A DNA stretch of 7,440 nucleotides from Actinomycetota bacterium (GTDB taxonomy: Bacteria > Actinomycetota > Actinomycetes > Actinomycetales > Cellulomonadaceae): the NCBI GenBank assembly GCA_018898235.1, contig JAHIJU010000022.1, positions 1-7,440 on the forward strand. The letters run 5' to 3'. The position numbers were made by a program, and so were the translations under genes. Shown piece by piece: positions 5,839 through 7,440 of this stretch (positions within the stretch are counted from its first letter, which is position 1; every line of letters starts with the position of its first letter). The notes beneath the pieces were generated by a model. It did no database searches. It saw nothing but the letters and a program-made list of their open reading frames with translations, and was not told where the DNA came from.

Positions 5839-5843
5839 GGAGG
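5839..5843 (+). promoter_or_regulatory. Shine-Dalgarno of the DUF427 gene
   Basis: GGAGG lies six bases before the ATG at 5850, which settles that start codon. Confidence 0.75.
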
Positions 5844-5849
5844 TCCACC

Positions 5850-6152
5850 ATGCCCACCGCCACCCTGAACGGTGTCGTGCTCGCCGACGCCCCTGAGTCC
5901 GAGGTACTGCACATCGAGGGCAACGTCTACTTCCCGCCCGCCAGCGTGCGCCACGAGCTGCTGCAGCCCTCGCCCACGCCGTACACCTGCCCGTGGAAGG
6001 GCGTGTGCCAGTACTTCTCGGTGCGGGAGGGCGACGGTCTGCTCACCGACCGCGCCTGGTCCTACCCCCATCCCTACCCGGCCGCGTTCGAGCGGGTCGG
6101 CGCGGACTTCAGCGACTACGTGGCGTTCTGGAAGGAGATCGAGGTCAGCTGA
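5850..6152 (+). CDS. DUF427 domain protein
   Basis: A 100-residue small soluble protein that matches the DUF427 family over its whole length. The order seen is LNGVVLADAPESEVLHIEGNVYFP (6-29 region), a substrate-like loop with TPYTCPWKG (43-51), then CQYFSVREG, DRAWSYPHPYP (67-77) and the closing helix region FSDYVAFWKEIEV (87-99). The conserved Cys47-Pro-Trp-Lys-Gly and the aromatic AWSYP block are the family hallmarks. The fold is a small beta-structure, and the function is not established. The gene has a good Shine-Dalgarno sequence, its own 75-bp upstream gap carrying element B, and may belong to the regulon of the neighbouring sigma factor. It ends tail to tail with the diguanylate cyclase gene, overlapping it by 8 bp. 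Confidence 0.9.
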   Translation: MPTATLNGVVLADAPESEVLHIEGNVYFPPASVRHELLQPSPTPYTCPWKGVCQYFSVREGDGLLTDRAWSYPHPYPAAFERVGADFSDYVAFWKEIEVS

Positions 6153-7440
6153 GGCCGGGGTACGGGCGCACGCCGCCCTCGTCGACCGCGACGCGGCCCT
6201 TGCCCTCGCGCTTGGCGGTGTACATGGCCGAATCGGCCCGGCGCACGAGCTCGTGGCCGTTCCTGGTGCACGGGTCGAGGGTGGCCAGGCCCACCGAGGC
6301 CCCCACGAGGGCAGTGACACCCCCGAGGTCGAACGGCCGGCCGAGCTCGGTGACGATCCGGCCGGCCGCCGCGGTGGCGTCCTCGGTCGACCCGTTGATC
6401 AGCAGGCAGAACTCGTCCCCGCCGAACCGCGCGACCACGTCCTCGCGGCGCACACAGGCTCGCAGGCGTCCGGCGACCTGCACGAGCAGCTCGTCGCCGT
6501 GGGCGTGGCCGTAGGTGTCGTTGACCTCCTTGAACCCGTCGAGGTCGACCAGCAGCACGGCCACCAGCTCGGTCGGACGACTCGCGCCGGCGGCCCGGTG
6601 GGCCTCGACCGCCAGCTCGAGCGAACGGTCGAACAGGGCCCGGTTCGCCAGGCCGGTGAGCCCGTCGTGGTAGGCGAGGTTGGCCAGGCGTGCGGTCAGC
6701 TCGTCGCGTTCGTTGAGCGCCCCGCCCAGCTCCTCCAGGCGTTGGTCCAGCTCGGTGAGCAACCAGGCCGACTCGGACAACGACATGAGCTGCCGGGCCA
6801 GGACCAGGGCCGTGCTCGCGACGGTCGCGGCCAGGACGGCCCAGCTCCGGTCGGACAGACCGCCGGTGGCCAGCGCGTAGATGAGCAGCACATTGGTGCT
6901 GGCGATCGAGACGTACGGCAGCGGAGTCAGCCGGTAGGCCGCCTCGACCGGAGCCGTCGGCCCCCGGGGGGCGGTGCGTTGCGCACGTGCGGACAGCGCC
7001 AGCAGGCTGTTGCTGATCAGGGTGAGCGCGAAGATCAGCGACAGGCTGTCGGCGAGGTCGGTGCGCATCGTCAGCAGCGCCAGCGTGGCCTCCCCCAGGG
7101 CTGCCAGCCCCAGCAGCCGACCGGCCACCCGCGTGAACGGACGTTCGGTGGCCAGCACGAGCTTGAGCACGGCGAACGCGCACGCCGAGAACAGCGCCGG
7201 TCCGAGCACGAACGCCTGCACCATGGCCAGCGTCGTGCCGGACTGCGAGGCAGGCACGACGTAGATGCTGAGTGCGCCGACCCCGATCAGCACCACCCCG
7301 ATGTCCAGCCAGAACCGCAGCACCGCGTGCCGTGACCCGAGCCGCAGGGGTTCGAGGAGCACGGTCGCCAGCGCGACAGCCATCCCGCTGTACACGAGCA
7401 GCAGCTGGAGCGGGGCCCCCGTCGCGAGCTGGGCCGACCA
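6145..7440 (-). CDS. Membrane-anchored GGDEF diguanylate cyclase (5' end outside the window)
   Basis: A partial protein of about 431 residues in the window. Numbering here is from the GTG at 7395. Some 6-7 hydrophobic segments (about 1-14, 30-47, 58-82, 95-110, 115-135, 161-178 and 184-203) form a membrane sensor. A short coiled-coil-like linker (LLTELDQRLEELGGALNERDELTARLANL) leads into a GGDEF domain that makes cyclic di-GMP from two GTP. DGLTGLANR is at 244-252, the metal-binding DLDGFKEVN starts at Asp284, and the signature GGDEF is at 325-329. The inhibitory site RxxD (Arg316-Asp319) is five residues before it, so product feedback is expected. No EAL domain follows. The frame stays open from 7395 to the window end (upstream codons read WSAQLATGAPLQLLL), and 7395 falls inside a membrane helix, so the true start is beyond 7440. 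The stop overlaps the end of the DUF427 gene. Confidence 0.93.
   Translation of the reverse strand, partial: WSAQLATGAPLQLLLVYSGMAVALATVLLEPLRLGSRHAVLRFWLDIGVVLIGVGALSIYVVPASQSGTTLAMVQAFVLGPALFSACAFAVLKLVLATERPFTRVAGRLLGLAALGEATLALLTMRTDLADSLSLIFALTLISNSLLALSARAQRTAPRGPTAPVEAAYRLTPLPYVSIASTNVLLIYALATGGLSDRSWAVLAATVASTALVLARQLMSLSESAWLLTELDQRLEELGGALNERDELTARLANLAYHDGLTGLANRALFDRSLELAVEAHRAAGASRPTELVAVLLVDLDGFKEVNDTYGHAHGDELLVQVAGRLRACVRREDVVARFGGDEFCLLINGSTEDATAAAGRIVTELGRPFDLGGVTALVGASVGLATLDPCTRNGHELVRRADSAMYTAKREGKGRVAVDEGGVRPYPGLS

Noticed and set aside
5872..7335. A 487-codon open frame on the plus strand
   Set aside because: It runs out of frame through DUF427 and antisense to the GGDEF cyclase. 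The translation is biased toward Arg, Gln and Gly with no fold signals.
7393..7395. GTG at 7395 as the start of the diguanylate cyclase
   Set aside because: It falls inside a hydrophobic helix and the frame continues open to the window end, so it is an internal valine codon.

Overview
The window is very GC-rich DNA with strong G/C bias at third codon positions and some GTG starts. It encodes an InhA/Streptomyces-type FabI, an ECF sigma factor with an adjacent membrane partner gene, and DUF427 and DUF1801 proteins. This points to a high-GC Gram-positive (actinobacterial) chromosome. I cannot name a genus. The FabI has the short substrate loop of Streptomyces-type enzymes rather than the long loop I remember for mycobacterial InhA. 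No rRNA, tRNA, CRISPR array, transposase or phage gene is visible.

Layout. Positions 1-358 hold a noncoding tandem array with a 128-bp, very G-rich unit (two full copies and one decaying copy, probably continuing to the left). Next come three genes on the minus strand, in transcription order fabI (3672-2905), a 511-residue nitronate monooxygenase-family flavoprotein (2778-1243) and an alpha/beta-hydrolase (1153-371). A candidate hairpin terminator and a 27-bp, AT-rich, TetR-style inverted repeat lie between fabI and the flavoprotein gene. The flavoprotein and hydrolase genes therefore probably form their own regulated unit, separate from fabI. The hydrolase carries an in-frame 30-bp repeat encoding a Pro/Thr/Ala-rich insert.

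A DUF1801 gene (3786-4187) is divergent from fabI. It is followed on the plus strand by an ECF sigma factor (4366-4911). The sigma gene overlaps, by ATGA, a gene for a single-pass membrane protein that sits where an anti-sigma factor would be but has no zinc anti-sigma motif. A DUF427 gene follows (5850-6152). A near-identical element of about 37 bp lies ahead of both the sigma gene (4201) and the DUF427 gene (5781). It may be a shared promoter, which would make the sigma factor self-regulated with DUF427 as a target, or a recurring post-gene hairpin. At the right edge, convergent with DUF427 and overlapping it by 8 bp, is a membrane-bound GGDEF diguanylate cyclase (6145 to beyond 7440) with an intact active site and an RxxD inhibitory site. 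Its 5' end is outside the window.

The most promising lead for something undescribed is the unit of sigma factor, unusual membrane partner and DUF427 gene linked by the shared element. Next are the palindrome before the flavoprotein gene and the G-rich 128-bp array.
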